A stretch of DNA of 22,164 nt from Deltaproteobacteria bacterium (GTDB lineage Bacteria > Chloroflexota > Dehalococcoidia > Dehalococcoidales > BS750m-G39), in contig JAUWGI010000001.1 of NCBI GenBank assembly GCA_030606505.1, forward strand, positions 1 to 22,164. The letters run 5' to 3'. Both the position numbers and the translations under genes were made by a program. The notes beneath the pieces were generated by a model, which ran no database searches, was not told the DNA's origin, and was given only the letters and a program-made list of their open reading frames with translations. This document shows, in pieces, positions 1 through 8,127 of this stretch (within the stretch, counting starts at the first letter, position 1; every line of letters starts with the position of its first letter).

Positions 1-28
1 GTGCTCTAACCAACTGAGCTAACCGCCC
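1..28 (-). tRNA. 5' part of a tRNA gene, cut by the window start
   Basis: The reverse complement begins GGGCGGTTAGCTCAGTTGGT, followed by TAGAGCAC: a seven-base acceptor strand, TA, then a D-arm with GCTC/GAGC. The anticodon lies outside the window, so the amino acid cannot be assigned. It is the last visible member of the cluster transcribed from the promoter at 268-297. Confidence 0.85.
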
Positions 29-35
29 ATATATA

Positions 36-60
36 CCCGAAAAGTCAGAGACTTTTCGGG
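36..60. repeat. Palindromic repeat, copy 1 (tRNA spacer)
   Basis: A perfect 10-base inverted repeat (CCCGAAAAGT / ACTTTTCGGG) around a five-base loop, lying in the transcribed spacer between tRNA-Arg and the next tRNA. No U-run follows on either strand, so it is not a standard terminator. Its length and arm sequence match palindromes at 456-480 and inside rplD (16032-16056); see findings. It could also act as a pre-tRNA processing stem. Confidence 0.7.
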
Positions 61-73
61 GACCTACTCAATA

Positions 74-150
74 TGGCGCGCTTGGCGGGTCTCGAACCCA
101 CGACCTCAGCCTCCGCAGGGCTGCGCTCTATCCAACTGAGCTACAAGCGC
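74..150 (-). tRNA. tRNA-Arg, anticodon GCG
   Basis: A complete 77-base cloverleaf with encoded CCA. The acceptor stem is GCGCTTG/CAAGCGC, the D-arm has GCTC/GAGC with A20, the anticodon stem is CAGCC/GGCTG around loop CTGCGGA, and the T-arm is GTGGG/CCCGC. The anticodon GCG lies at 114-116 and reads CGC/CGU as arginine. Most bacteria use ACG (read as inosine) for these codons. The body, including G37, resembles the bacterial tRNA-Arg(CCG) type from memory, differing at position 34. Confidence 0.93.
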
Positions 151-161
151 TCAAATAAAAA

Positions 162-247
162 TGGTGCCGAAGGAGAGATTTGAACTCTCACGCCCATACG
201 GACACTACGCCCTGAACGTAGCGCGTCTGCCATTCCGCCACTTCGGC
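162..247 (-). tRNA. tRNA-Leu, anticodon CAG
   Basis: An 86-base class II tRNA with encoded CCA. The acceptor stem is GCCGAAG/CTTCGGC, the anticodon stem is CTACG/CGTAG around loop TTCAGGG (anticodon CAG at 212-214), there is a long variable arm, and the T-arm is GAGAG/CTCTC. It decodes the leucine codon CUG. It is the first tRNA after the promoter at 268-297. Confidence 0.95.
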
Positions 248-267
248 ATGTAGGATGATGCAAGGGG

Positions 268-297
268 ATTATACCTGCTGAATTGGTGAGGCGTCAA
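268..297 (-). promoter_or_regulatory. Promoter of the tRNA cluster
   Basis: On the minus strand, TTGACG (292-297) and a perfect TATAAT (268-273) are separated by 18 bases. Transcription would start near 261, about 14 bases before tRNA-Leu. This gives the tRNAs a promoter separate from the ribosomal-protein superoperon upstream. Confidence 0.75.
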
Positions 298-449
298 GGG
301 AGGGGGATTGCCCAATTTTTAGAGTGCGTTTTACTTCCCACCCAGACCTACCCTTCGGGGGTGGTGCCCCCCGATACGATTTGAGGGCGTGGGAGTGAAA
401 AGCTAGGCAGATAAAGAGGGGTGGAGAAGAAAGTTTTAGAAGCGCAGAC

Positions 450-489
450 GGGGCCCCCGAAAAAACAAAGTTTTTTTGGGTAAAAAGCT
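450..489 (+). repeat. Palindromic repeat, copy 2 with conserved flanks
   Basis: The core at 456-480 is an 11-base-pair hairpin (CCC, one G-T pair, six A-T pairs, C-G) with loop AAA. The left flank GGGGCCCCC (450-458) and the right flank GGGTAAA...GCTT are also found around the palindrome inside rplD. This supports a dispersed repeat rather than a chance hairpin. Confidence 0.65.
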
Positions 490-494
490 TATGA

Positions 495-512
495 GGGTGG
501 GAGGGTATGGGG
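495..512 (+). other. Canonical G-quadruplex motif
   Basis: Four G-runs (495-497, 499-501, 503-505, 509-512) are separated by loops of 1, 1 and 3 bases, which is the short-loop pattern that favours stable quadruplexes. The G-rich strand is the template for transcription leaving rpsI, so a fold could slow polymerase just past the superoperon. Function is inferred. Confidence 0.55.
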
Positions 513-545
513 AATAAGAGAACCGTAAAAAAGTGGGGTGGGGGC

Positions 546-566
546 AAAAAGACAATACGATAGTCT
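546..566 (-). terminator. Weak intrinsic terminator candidate after rpsI
   Basis: Read on the minus strand, AGAC pairs with GTCT, then a T-T mismatch and two further A-T pairs close a three-base loop, and a run of T residues follows. The stem is short and AT-rich, so on its own it would be a poor terminator. Its position 44-64 bases past the rpsI stop fits the end of the superoperon. Confidence 0.35.
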
Positions 567-609
567 GTATCCCTCTATTTGGAAAAACCCACTAGAGTTA
601 AGGCTTTGA

Positions 610-1014
610 TTACCTCTTGGTGTACTGGGGTGCCTTGCGCGCCCGCTTGAGCCCCGGCTTCTTCCTCTCTTTAACCCGGGGGTCCCTGGTGAGCAGGCCG
701 TTCTGGCGTAATACCGGCTTGAGGCTCTCGTCGGCCTTTACCAGCGCCCGGGCAATGCCATGACTGATGGCACCGCTCTGCCCGGTTATGCCGCCACCTT
801 CTACCTTGACCACGGTATTGTACTTGCCCAGGTTCTCGGTAACCAGGAGCGGGTTGGTTATCGCCCGGCGGTGTTCGGGGCGGGGAAATCGTTCTTCGTA
901 GGGGATGCCGTTGACGATGATTTCACCGGTGCCCGGCACCAGCCTTACCCTGGCTACGGACGTCTTGCGCCGGCCTGTGCCGTAAAAATAGCTTTCCTTC
1001 GCTGCTTTAGCCAC
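610..1014 (-). CDS. rpsI: 30S ribosomal protein S9
   Basis: S9 of the small subunit head; its C-terminal tail reaches the P-site tRNA. The 134-residue protein has the family hallmarks: YGTGRRKTSVARVRL near the start, the GGGITGQSGAISHGIARAL segment in the middle, and the strongly basic end finishing in KR, the residues that contact tRNA. The start is GTG, directly after the rplM stop codon, with GGGAG five bases upstream. It is the last gene of the superoperon and is paired with rplM as in most bacteria. Nothing unusual is seen in the product. Confidence 0.97.
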   Translation of the reverse strand: MAKAAKESYFYGTGRRKTSVARVRLVPGTGEIIVNGIPYEERFPRPEHRRAITNPLLVTENLGKYNTVVKVEGGGITGQSGAISHGIARALVKADESLKPVLRQNGLLTRDPRVKERKKPGLKRARKAPQYTKR

Positions 1015-1446
1015 TTAATCTCCCTTTTCGCTAGTCCCGGTTTGCGCCAGGTGAGGATGAGCCTCACCGACATAGACCTTGAGCTTTTTCATCCTGACCG
1101 CCCGCAGGCGGTTGGTGGGCAACATCCCCTTGACGGCGTGCTGAATCACCCGGGTGGGGTCGGCCTGCATCATTTCTTCCAGCCTGGCAACTTTGAGCCC
1201 CCCCGGATAGCCGGAATGCCGGTAATACAGCTTCTTCTCTTCTTTGTTGCCGCTAAAATGAACCTTGTCGGCGTTTATTATAACCACAAAATCACCGGTA
1301 TCCAGATTAGGAGTGAAGATAGGCTTGTGCTTGCCCATGAGCAGAGTTGCGGCCTGAGTGGCCAGCTTGCCCAGAACCTTGCCCGAGGCGTCGAGCACAT
1401 GCCACTGGTGCTGGATATCGGCAGCCTTGGTGCTATAGGTCTTCAT
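1015..1446 (-). CDS. rplM: 50S ribosomal protein L13
   Basis: L13 is an early-assembly protein of the large subunit. The 143-residue product has the usual length and the family segments [16 protein letters not shown], the [11 protein letters not shown] block, [12 protein letters not shown], and [12 protein letters not shown]. The ATG shares four bases (ATGA) with the truA stop, so translation is probably coupled to truA. It is followed without a gap by rpsI; the rplM-rpsI pair assembles into different subunits but is almost always co-transcribed. Confidence 0.97.
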   Translation of the reverse strand: MKTYSTKAADIQHQWHVLDASGKVLGKLATQAATLLMGKHKPIFTPNLDTGDFVVIINADKVHFSGNKEEKKLYYRHSGYPGGLKVARLEEMMQADPTRVIQHAVKGMLPTNRLRAVRMKKLKVYVGEAHPHLAQTGTSEKGD

Positions 1447-2216
1447 GATGCTTCTTCCTCCAGGGTAACTGGATAGTTTACCCGGTCAAGACACAGCCCG
1501 TAGGCGGGGGCAGTCGGCCCCGCCGTTCCCGGCAGCCTTGCTTCAATTATACTACGAAATTGGTCGAGGTTCATCTTGCCTAGGCCAACCCTGATTAGTG
1601 CCCCTACCGTGGTGCGCACCTGATGGGGCAGAAAGGAGTTAGCCGCCATATGGAAAGTGACCAGTTCCCTGTCCCTTTCAACTTCGGCTCTGGATACGTT
1701 TCTTACCGTGCTCTCAAGCCAGCTCCCGTCACCGTTGACGAATGAGGCAAAATCATGCTCACCGATGAGCGTTTGAGCCGCCCGGTTCATCGCCTCAATA
1801 TTGAGCGGATTAGCTACCCGGTGAGCCCGCCCTTCCCTTATCGGGGAGCGGGTGGGGCTGTTTAATATATAGTAGCTGTATTCGCGGCTGACGGCGTCAC
1901 GCCGAACACGGAAGGCATCGCTGACCCGGTAGGCTGCTTTGACGGCAATGTCTCTGGGCAAATAGTAGTTCAGCCCGCTAACAAATTTATGGGTGGAAAG
2001 CTCTGACCTGGTCCTGAAGCCGACCACCTGGCCCTTGGCGTGGACGCCGGCATCGGTGCGGCTGGCCGATATCACCCGCCGCTCCTCCCCGGTAAGCTTC
2101 CTGACGGCTTTTTCCACCTCCTTTTGAATGGAGGGAAGCCCGTTCTGCCACTGGAAACCGTGGTAGCCGGTGCCGTCGTATTCCATAATGAGTAAAATCT
2201 GACTGCTGTTAATCAA
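1443..2216 (-). CDS. truA: tRNA pseudouridine(38-40) synthase TruA
   Basis: TruA isomerises uridines 38-40 in the anticodon stem-loop of many tRNAs to pseudouridine. The 257-residue product starts with the family pattern I-x-x-M-E-Y-D-G-T-x-Y-H-G-F-Q and has the catalytic motif SRTDAGVH with the essential aspartate at residue 55, plus the later SFLPHQVRT segment. The chosen start is TTG at 2216: GGAGG lies four bases upstream, just after the rplQ stop. The open frame extends to 2342, but that part overlaps rplQ and is not family-like. ATT at 2213 or ATG at 2186 are less likely starts. It overlaps rplM by four bases. Confidence 0.93.
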   Translation of the reverse strand: MINSSQILLIMEYDGTGYHGFQWQNGLPSIQKEVEKAVRKLTGEERRVISASRTDAGVHAKGQVVGFRTRSELSTHKFVSGLNYYLPRDIAVKAAYRVSDAFRVRRDAVSREYSYYILNSPTRSPIREGRAHRVANPLNIEAMNRAAQTLIGEHDFASFVNGDGSWLESTVRNVSRAEVERDRELVTFHMAANSFLPHQVRTTVGALIRVGLGKMNLDQFRSIIEARLPGTAGPTAPAYGLCLDRVNYPVTLEEEAS

Positions 2217-2226
2217 ACCGCCTCCG

Positions 2227-2580
2227 TTATTCCACCAGCTCGATTCTGACCATGGGTGCCCCGTCGCCCGGCCTGGGGCCCAGCTTGATGAGGCGGGTAT
2301 AGCCGCCGGGGCGTTCGGTATAGCGGGGCGCCAGCTCGTCAAATACCTTGGCCACTATATTTTCATCTAAAATAAAGGCAAGCGCCTGACGGCGGGGGGT
2401 AAGCCCGCCCTTCTTGCCCAGGGTAATCATCTTCTCCGCCAGGCCGCGTATCTCCTTGGCCTTGGCCTCGGTGGAGGTAATCTTCTCGTAGTTGAGCAGG
2501 TCGGTGACCAGGTTGCGAAATAGCGCTTTGCGGTGGGCTGAGGACCGCCCCAGCCTTCTACCGGCTACCTTGTGCCTCAT
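2227..2580 (-). CDS. rplQ: 50S ribosomal protein L17
   Basis: L17 sits near the polypeptide exit tunnel of the large subunit. The 117-residue product begins [20 protein letters not shown], the typical basic start, continues with [18 protein letters not shown], and ends with the [15 protein letters not shown] block. Length matches the short bacterial form. The ATG overlaps the rpoA stop as ATGA. Following rpoA is the standard end of the alpha operon. Confidence 0.97.
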   Translation of the reverse strand: MRHKVAGRRLGRSSAHRKALFRNLVTDLLNYEKITSTEAKAKEIRGLAEKMITLGKKGGLTPRRQALAFILDENIVAKVFDELAPRYTERPGGYTRLIKLGPRPGDGAPMVRIELVE

Positions 2581-3551
2581 GCCTCCTCCTCTTCCTCGCT
2601 CTCACCGGCTTCCTCCTCGGCCTTGGGGGTAAGCGATAACCCCAGTGACTCGAGCCTTTCTTCTACTTCCTGCTTGGACTTTTGCCCGAAATTGTGCAGG
2701 GCGAGCAGTTCCCTCTCGCCTTTGCTTATCAGTTCTCCCACGGTGGTGATGCCGCCGCGGCGCAGGCAGTTCATGGTGCGTACCGACAGGTCGAGCTGTT
2801 CCACCGGCATGTTATAGGTTTCGTCAGGGATGGAGGCGCGGATGGACTCCTTCTCCACCTCCAGGCGGGAGACGCGGGAGTAGTCAATAAAGGGGGCCAG
2901 CTGTTGCGAGAGAATGCTGGCGCTCTGGCTGACGGCGTCCACCGGCGATATCGTGCCGTCAGTCCATACCTCCAGCTCTAAACGCTCCTGGCCTGTTTCC
3001 TCGCCGACGTGGGTCGACTCGACGGTGAAATTGACCTTGCGTATCGGGGTGAAGAAGGCGTCTATGGGAATGGTGCCGATGAGCAGGTCGTCGCTGGACT
3101 CGGCTTCCTTGTAGCCCTCGCCCAGTTCCACGTCGAACTCGACATAAAATTTGGCTTCCGGCGAGTCCAGTGTCGCCAGGTAAAGCTCGGGGTTGGCGAT
3201 TTCAAAGTCGGTGGAGGGCTCGATATCGGCGGCGGTAACTCGCCCCTCCCCCTCCACGGCCAGTATTAGCTTGCCCTCCTGACCGGTGAGGGATTTTAAC
3301 CGTAGCGCCTTGACATTGAGCAGAAACTCGGTAACATCTTCCTTGACAAAGGGGATGGTGGAGAATTCGTGTTGAATCCCCTCCAGTCTGACCCGAGTCA
3401 CTGCCGCCCCGGGGAGGTAGCCGAGGAGCACCCGCCGCAGGGCGTTGCCCAGGGTGACACCAAAGCCCTTCCCCAGAGGCTCGGCGCGAAAGCGGCCGAA
3501 GTTCCCCTCAGTTTCCAGACACTCAATATTGGCTATGGCTAGACCAGACAA
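2577..3551 (-). CDS. rpoA: DNA-directed RNA polymerase alpha subunit
   Basis: Alpha dimerises to start RNA polymerase assembly; its C-terminal domain binds promoter UP elements and activators. The 324-residue product has the N-terminal domain (about 1-225, with [20 protein letters not shown]) and the helix-hairpin-helix C-terminal domain (about 247-308), including R258 and N261, which match E. coli R265 and N268. An acidic tail of Glu residues follows (312-324). The start is TTG at 3551, backed by AAGGAGG seven to eight bases upstream. Gene order rpsD-rpoA-rplQ is standard. Confidence 0.97.
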   Translation of the reverse strand: MSGLAIANIECLETEGNFGRFRAEPLGKGFGVTLGNALRRVLLGYLPGAAVTRVRLEGIQHEFSTIPFVKEDVTEFLLNVKALRLKSLTGQEGKLILAVEGEGRVTAADIEPSTDFEIANPELYLATLDSPEAKFYVEFDVELGEGYKEAESSDDLLIGTIPIDAFFTPIRKVNFTVESTHVGEETGQERLELEVWTDGTISPVDAVSQSASILSQQLAPFIDYSRVSRLEVEKESIRASIPDETYNMPVEQLDLSVRTMNCLRRGGITTVGELISKGERELLALHNFGQKSKQEVEERLESLGLSLTPKAEEEAGESEEEEEA

Positions 3552-3568
3552 AATGCTGCCTCCTTGAT

Positions 3569-4198
3569 CTATCGCGAGTAGTATTCAACTATGCTCTGCC
3601 ATTCGACTTTGGCCTCAATTTCATCGGGGGTGGGCAGAGACGCCACCCGGCCGATTAGCTTCTCCATGTCCAGGCTCAACCAGCTGGGAATAACCTTGCT
3701 CTCGATGCTGGGAACCAGTTGCTTGTAATATTCGGTCCTGGTGCTGCTCTCTTTCCAGTTTATAGTATCGCCCTCCTTGACCAGAGCCGAGGGTATGTCT
3801 GTCTTGCGCCCGTTGAGCACAATGTGCCCGTGCATCACCAGCTGGCGGGCCTGGGCGCGGGAGTCGGCGAAGCCCAGACGGTAGACGACATTGTCTAGCC
3901 GCCTCTCCAGCAGTACCAGCAGGTTTTCCCCGGTGATGCCGGCCTGCCTCTCGGCCTGACCGAAGAACCGGCGGAACTGTCTTTCCAGAACGCCGTAGCT
4001 GTAGCGGGCTTTCTGCTTCTCCCTGAGCTGTATGCCGCGGTCGGAAAGCCGCCGCCGCCGCCGCATGGGCTGCTGCCCTGGCGGCTTTGGCCGCCGGTCC
4101 ATAGCGCACTTGGGGCTGAAGCACCGGCTTCCTTTAAGCATTAATTTATCGCCGCTACGGCGGCATAACCGGCAGACGGCTGCTGTGTATCTTGCCAT
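3569..4198 (-). CDS. rpsD: 30S ribosomal protein S4, zinc-binding form
   Basis: S4 nucleates assembly of the 30S body by binding 16S rRNA and helps keep decoding accurate. The 209-residue product starts [18 protein letters not shown] and has four cysteines (C9, C12, C26, C31) in the C-X2-C-X13-C-X4-C arrangement of the zinc-containing form. The central S4 RNA-binding domain has [20 protein letters not shown], and the family ending EYYSR is present. ATG at 4198 is chosen; an upstream extension would overlap rpsK and has no family match. It lies four bases after rpsK. Confidence 0.97.
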   Translation of the reverse strand: MARYTAAVCRLCRRSGDKLMLKGSRCFSPKCAMDRRPKPPGQQPMRRRRRLSDRGIQLREKQKARYSYGVLERQFRRFFGQAERQAGITGENLLVLLERRLDNVVYRLGFADSRAQARQLVMHGHIVLNGRKTDIPSALVKEGDTINWKESSTRTEYYKQLVPSIESKVIPSWLSLDMEKLIGRVASLPTPDEIEAKVEWQSIVEYYSR

Positions 4199-4202
4199 GA
4201 CT

Positions 4203-4595
4203 CTACACCCGCCTCCTCTTGCGCGGACGGCAGCCATTATGGGGAATTGGCGTCACGTCCCTGATGCTGGTAATGGCCAGCCCGGTAGCCTGGAGGGAAC
4301 GGATGGCCGCTTCACGCCCGCTGCCCGGTCCCTTGACAAAGACCTCTATCTGGCGCAGGCCGTGCTCCATAGCTTTTCTGGCGGCATCGCGGGCGGCCAA
4401 CTGGGCCGCATAGGGCGTGCCCTTGCGTGAGCCCTTGAACCCGGCGGTGCCTGAGCTTCCCCAGGCAATGACATTGCCCTGTGGGTCGGTGAGGGTCACG
4501 ATAATATTATTGAAGGTGGACTGGATGTAGGCTTTGCCTACCGGAATCGATTTCCGCTCCCGCCTTCTGGTTTTAGTCCGCTTTTTCTGTGCCAT
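4203..4595 (-). CDS. rpsK: 30S ribosomal protein S11
   Basis: S11 sits on the 30S platform next to the mRNA exit and contacts the Shine-Dalgarno helix. The 130-residue product has the family pattern: a basic start, [20 protein letters not shown], the [18 protein letters not shown] segment, [18 protein letters not shown], and the end [18 protein letters not shown] at 4595 is preceded by GGAGG. It follows rpsM by 25 bases. Confidence 0.97.
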   Translation of the reverse strand: MAQKKRTKTRRRERKSIPVGKAYIQSTFNNIIVTLTDPQGNVIAWGSSGTAGFKGSRKGTPYAAQLAARDAARKAMEHGLRQIEVFVKGPGSGREAAIRSLQATGLAITSIRDVTPIPHNGCRPRKRRRV

Positions 4596-4620
4596 TCTAC
4601 CTCCGTTTAACTACCCCCGG

Positions 4621-5010
4621 TTACTTCTTGGTCATGCCGCGCCGCTGGCCCCTACCGGCTACCGTCTTGCGGGTGCCGCGCTTGGCACGGGCATTGGTGC
4701 GGGTACGCTGTCCCCGAACCGGCAGACCGTGGCGATGCCGGCTGCCCCGATAGCTACCAATCTCGATGAGGCGCTTGATGTTGAGGTCGGTCTCTTTTCT
4801 CAGTTCGCCCTCAACATTATGCCCTTTGTCTATAATCTCGCGCAGACGGTTGACCTCGTCTTCGGCCAGGTCACTTACCCTGGTAGCGGGGTCGACCTCG
4901 GCCTGGGCCAGAATCTTACGGCTCAGGGTATTTCCTATGCCATAGATATACTGCAGCGAGATCCAGACCTGCTTGTTTTTCGGTATATCCACTCCGGCAA
5001 TACGTGCCAT
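4621..5010 (-). CDS. rpsM: 30S ribosomal protein S13
   Basis: S13 lies in the 30S head, forms a bridge to the large subunit and touches P-site tRNA with its basic tail. The 129-residue product begins [20 protein letters not shown], has the helix-two-turn-helix region with [13 protein letters not shown], and ends with the [20 protein letters not shown] block and a GMTKK tail. ATG at 5010 has GAGGAGG upstream. Standard place after rpmJ. Confidence 0.97.
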   Translation of the reverse strand: MARIAGVDIPKNKQVWISLQYIYGIGNTLSRKILAQAEVDPATRVSDLAEDEVNRLREIIDKGHNVEGELRKETDLNIKRLIEIGSYRGSRHRHGLPVRGQRTRTNARAKRGTRKTVAGRGQRRGMTKK

Positions 5011-5036
5011 CTACAGCCTCCTCACTTTAAGCGCGG

Positions 5037-5150
5037 CTATCCCTGCCGCTGCTTGTGCCGCGGGTTGGAGCAAATTATTCTGACCACCCCGCGACGTTTC
5101 ACCACCTTGCATTTATCACATCTGACTTTAACTGAAGCTTTTACCTTCAT
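5037..5150 (-). CDS. rpmJ: 50S ribosomal protein L36, zinc-binding form
   Basis: The smallest ribosomal protein, a zinc-ribbon of the large subunit near the L11 arm. The 37 codons read [17 protein letters not shown]... ending RHKQRQG. The zinc ligands are C11, C14, C27 and H32, the normal C-C-C-H set. The start is ATG at 5150 and the stop is TAG at 5037-5039. The position between infA and rpsM is typical. The length matches the family exactly. Confidence 0.95.
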   Translation of the reverse strand: MKVKASVKVRCDKCKVVKRRGVVRIICSNPRHKQRQG

Positions 5151-5162
5151 CACTAAACCTCG

Positions 5163-5381
5163 TTACTTAAACCGATAGGTGATCCTTCCCCGGCTCAGGT
5201 CGTAGGGAGAAAGCTCTATCAGGACCCGGTCACCGGGCAGGATTCTAATATAATGTAATCTTATTTTACCCGAAATATGAGCCAGCACCTTATGCCCGTC
5301 AGCCAGCTCGACACGGAACATGGCGTTGGGTAACGGTTCGACTACCGTGCCCTCGACCTCAATAGCCTCCTTCTTAGGCAT
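5163..5381 (-). CDS. infA: Translation initiation factor IF-1
   Basis: IF-1 binds the 30S A site during initiation. The 72-residue product is a single OB-fold: it starts [20 protein letters not shown], continues [20 protein letters not shown], and ends [13 protein letters not shown], the standard family end. The start is ATG at 5381, which lies inside the end of map (8-base overlap) with GGAG upstream; longer readings have no family match. The map-infA-rpmJ-rpsM order is common in bacteria. Confidence 0.97.
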   Translation of the reverse strand: MPKKEAIEVEGTVVEPLPNAMFRVELADGHKVLAHISGKIRLHYIRILPGDRVLIELSPYDLSRGRITYRFK

Positions 5382-6138
5382 AAACTCCTTCCCGGCTGGT
5401 GAGTATCTCCGGTTCTCCGTCAGTAATGGCGATGGTATGCTCGAAGTGGGCGGAAAGGCTGCCGTCGGCGGTGAACACCGTCCACTGGTCGTTACCGACC
5501 CGGGTGCGCCAGTCACCCGCGTTGACCATCGGCTCCAGGGCCAGGGTCATCCCCTTTTTTAATACCGGCCCCGTTCCCGGTTGCCCGAAGTTAGGTATCT
5601 GCGGCTCTTCGTGCAGCTCCCGCCCGATACCATGGCCGGTATATTCACGCACCACCGAATAGCCTCTGGATTCGGCATAGTTCTGTATGGTAGCCGAGAT
5701 TTCCCCCAATCTGGCTCCGGAGCGGGCGGCGGCAATACCGGCTTTGAGCACGCCTTCCGTGGTCGCCATCAACTCTCTTGCCTCTGAGCTGATTTCCCCC
5801 ACACCTACCGTCACCGCGGCATCGCCCTGAAAGCCCTTAAAGGTGGCTCCCATGTCCAGGGATACGATATCGCCCTGGCGCAAGACCCGCCCCCCGGGAA
5901 TGCCGTGCACTATCTCATCGTTTACCGAGACGCAGAGATTGGCCGGAAACCCCCGGTAACCCTTGAACGAGGGTTTTCCTCCCAGCCTTTCCACCTCTCT
6001 GCCGGCGATAACATCTAGTTCCTTAGTCTTCATTCCCGGTTTCACCTGTTTCATCAAAATATCCAGCACCGTGGCCACAATCCTGCCCGCCTGGCGCATA
6101 ATAGCAATCTCTCGTTCCGATTTGATAATTATACCCAT
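5374..6138 (-). CDS. map: Methionine aminopeptidase, type I
   Basis: Removes the N-terminal methionine from new proteins; a cytoplasmic metalloprotease of the pita-bread fold. The 254-residue product has the expected five metal ligands, D95, D106, H169, E202 and E233, in the segments [35 protein letters not shown] and HFEHTIAI. It also has H78, matching the catalytic-site histidine of the family. There is no N-terminal extension, so it is the short bacterial subtype. ATG at 6138 has only a weak upstream ribosome site. It overlaps infA by 8 bases. Confidence 0.96.
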   Translation of the reverse strand: MGIIIKSEREIAIMRQAGRIVATVLDILMKQVKPGMKTKELDVIAGREVERLGGKPSFKGYRGFPANLCVSVNDEIVHGIPGGRVLRQGDIVSLDMGATFKGFQGDAAVTVGVGEISSEARELMATTEGVLKAGIAAARSGARLGEISATIQNYAESRGYSVVREYTGHGIGRELHEEPQIPNFGQPGTGPVLKKGMTLALEPMVNAGDWRTRVGNDQWTVFTADGSLSAHFEHTIAITDGEPEILTSREGVYA

Positions 6139-6157
6139 TTAGGTTTAACTTTCCACC

Positions 6158-6796
6158 TTAAAGGGCAGCCTTTATTCTCTTGGCCACCTCAGCCACACCT
6201 CCCTCGCCGTTTATCTCTAATAGTTTACTCCCCTGTGCGTAATAGTCAATCAGCGGCGCTGTCTCGGCGAAGTAGACCTCCAGCCGCTTCTTGACGCTGG
6301 TCTCGTTATCATCGGGGCGCTGGTAGAGCTCGCCGCCGCACTTATCGCACTTCCCCCAGACCCTGGGGGGAGAGTCGGTGGCGTGGCACGGCGCCTGGCA
6401 CTGTCGGCAAATCCAGCGTCCGCTTAATCTCTTTAATAACTCCTCCTCGGCGACCTTAATATATACTACCTTGTCTATCGCCTTGCCCTGGTGGCTCAAG
6501 GCTTTATCCAGCGCCTCCGCCTGCTCCAGATTGCGGGGGAAGCCGTCTAGGATTGCCCCCCCGGCGCAGTCCGACTCTGAGAGGCGCTCCAGAACCATGC
6601 TTATGGTTATCTGGCTGGGGACCAGCACCCCCTTTTCCATATAAGATTTAGCCTTTAGGCCTAACTCAGTTCCCCGCTCCAGCGCCTGCCGAAACAGGTT
6701 GCCGGTGGCGATATGTACCAACTCCCGCTCCCGAGCTAGCTCAGCGGCCTGGGTTCCTTTACCCGCCCCGGGAGCGCCCAGAAAGATAATATACAC
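6158..6796 (-). CDS. adk: Adenylate kinase, zinc-lid form
   Basis: Converts ATP + AMP to two ADP and so keeps the nucleotide pool balanced. The 212-residue product has the P-loop GAPGAGKGT (7-15), the DGFPRN motif (84-89) and a long LID domain with cysteines C130, C133, C150 and C153 that should bind zinc. The start is GTG at 6796, eight bases after the secY stop; GTG is followed directly by the family start YIIFLGAPG. The secY-adk-map order is standard in the spc region. Confidence 0.96.
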   Translation of the reverse strand: MYIIFLGAPGAGKGTQAAELARERELVHIATGNLFRQALERGTELGLKAKSYMEKGVLVPSQITISMVLERLSESDCAGGAILDGFPRNLEQAEALDKALSHQGKAIDKVVYIKVAEEELLKRLSGRWICRQCQAPCHATDSPPRVWGKCDKCGGELYQRPDDNETSVKKRLEVYFAETAPLIDYYAQGSKLLEINGEGGVAEVAKRIKAAL

Positions 6797-6804
6797 CTTT
6801 TTCC

Positions 6805-8127
6805 CTATTTAATGAAACCCTCATAGCGCCGCATTACCAGCTGCGCTTCCATCTGCTTCATGGTATCCAGCACCACGCCGACCACAATGAGCAAGCCCAT
6901 GCTGGATAGCTGTATTACCTGAACGTTGCTTATCTCCCTGGCGAAGAAGGGCATTATGGCCACTACTGCCAGGAAGAGGGCTCCCGCCCAGGTAATGTGC
7001 TTTATCACCCCGTCCAGGTATTCCTTGGTGTGGGGGCCGGGGCGGATTCCGGGGACAAAGCCCCCCTGCCGCTGCAGGGTGCCGGGCAGGTCCTGCTGCT
7101 CGAAAATAATCAGAGTATAGAAGAAGGCAAAGCCAACTACCAGCAGGAAATTGAGCCCCCAGTAGAATAAGCCCATGGGCAGTGCGGCACTAGGGTTAAA
7201 CCAGTTCATAATCTGATTGGCTAAATTGGGGTCAGCCCCAGGCGGGGCGGCAAAGTAGCTGGCGACCGTGCCGGGGAAAATGACCAGCGACATGGCGAAG
7301 ATGAGGGGTATCATGCCGGCGGTGTTTACCCGCAGCGGGATGTGGGTTGAGCCTGACTGCCGGTACATTCGCCCGCCACGAAACACGCTGCGAGAGTACT
7401 GGACGGGAATGCGGCGGTGGGCTTCGGTGAAAACGACGATGAGAACAGTGGTGAGCAGGCCGATACCAACGTAAACCACGGCCCCAAGCCACTGCCCCTG
7501 TCCGGCAGCGATGAAAACCTGACCCGACGTTTCCCAGTAGCCGGCGACAATACCGCCAAAGATTATTATAGATATGCCGTTGCCGATACCGAATTCGGTA
7601 ATACGCTCTCCCAGCCAAACACAGAACATGGTGCCGGCTATCATGGATATTACCATGGTGGCCATGGGTAGCGCTGCGGCACTGCCGAGAACACCCTGAC
7701 TCTGGAGGTAGATCAGCTGCCCGTAACCCTGCATAGCGGCCATGGGGACGGTCAGCCAGTGGGTGATACGATTAATCTTGTCTCTCCCGGATTCCCCTTC
7801 CCGGGAGAGGGCTTGCAGTTTGGGGATGACCGGTACCAGCAGCGTCATGACAATTGACGCCGTGATGTAGGGGTAAACCCCCATCGCCGCCACACTGAGA
7901 CGCCTCATGGCACCGCCGCTGAACATGTCGAGCATGCCCAGCAGGGCGTTACTCTCGAACAGCTCCTGTAGTGCCCCAAGGTCGACGCCGGGAAGAGGCA
8001 CGTGAGCCACGAAGCGGAAGATAACCAGGATGCCCAGCGTGATGAGAATACGCCGCCTTAAATCGGGCAGGCTGAAGGCATCGATCATGGCCTGCAATAG
8101 TCGTGGTCTAGTCGGTCTGGGCCGCAT
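6805..8127 (-). CDS. secY: Protein translocase subunit SecY
   Basis: The channel-forming subunit of the SecYEG translocon, which exports or inserts proteins across the inner membrane. The 440-residue product has ten hydrophobic segments and family landmarks such as GVYPYITASIVMTLL, GIGNGISIIIFGGI, RRIPVQYSRSVFRGG, VNTAGMIPLIFA and MRRYEGFIK at the end. The start at 8127 overlaps rplO by 20 bases but has GAGGAG seven bases upstream. TTG at 8097 would match the usual family start but has no ribosome binding site. Both remain possible. Confidence 0.95.
   Translation of the reverse strand: MRPRPTRPRLLQAMIDAFSLPDLRRRILITLGILVIFRFVAHVPLPGVDLGALQELFESNALLGMLDMFSGGAMRRLSVAAMGVYPYITASIVMTLLVPVIPKLQALSREGESGRDKINRITHWLTVPMAAMQGYGQLIYLQSQGVLGSAAALPMATMVISMIAGTMFCVWLGERITEFGIGNGISIIIFGGIVAGYWETSGQVFIAAGQGQWLGAVVYVGIGLLTTVLIVVFTEAHRRIPVQYSRSVFRGGRMYRQSGSTHIPLRVNTAGMIPLIFAMSLVIFPGTVASYFAAPPGADPNLANQIMNWFNPSAALPMGLFYWGLNFLLVVGFAFFYTLIIFEQQDLPGTLQRQGGFVPGIRPGPHTKEYLDGVIKHITWAGALFLAVVAIMPFFAREISNVQVIQLSSMGLLIVVGVVLDTMKQMEAQLVMRRYEGFIK

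Larger units (their letters stand above)
298..609. other. Gene-free, G-rich spacer between rpsI and the tRNA promoter
   Basis: No credible gene is seen here. The only long open frame (269-547, minus) is proline-rich, lacks a ribosome binding site and runs into the tRNA promoter. The plus strand is strongly G-rich from about 345 to 545. The spacer holds palindrome copy 2 (450-489), a G-quadruplex motif (495-512) and a weak terminator hairpin (546-566). It marks the end of the superoperon. Confidence 0.6.

Noticed and set aside
311..327. ATTGCCCAAT followed by T residues on the plus strand, possible terminator
   Set aside because: The four-base stem has a two-base loop, which cannot form a stable hairpin, and no plus-strand gene precedes it.
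269..547. 92-codon minus-strand open frame in the spacer after rpsI
   Set aside because: Proline- and serine-rich, no ribosome binding site, no recognisable domain, and it overlaps the tRNA promoter; it is open because the other strand is G-rich.
760..1476. 238-codon plus-strand open frame
   Set aside because: Antisense to rpsI and rplM, whose products are clear; no family-like features.
2217..2342. N-terminal extension of truA
   Set aside because: It overlaps rplQ by about 116 bases, reads as non-family sequence, and a ribosome site supports the TTG at 2216.
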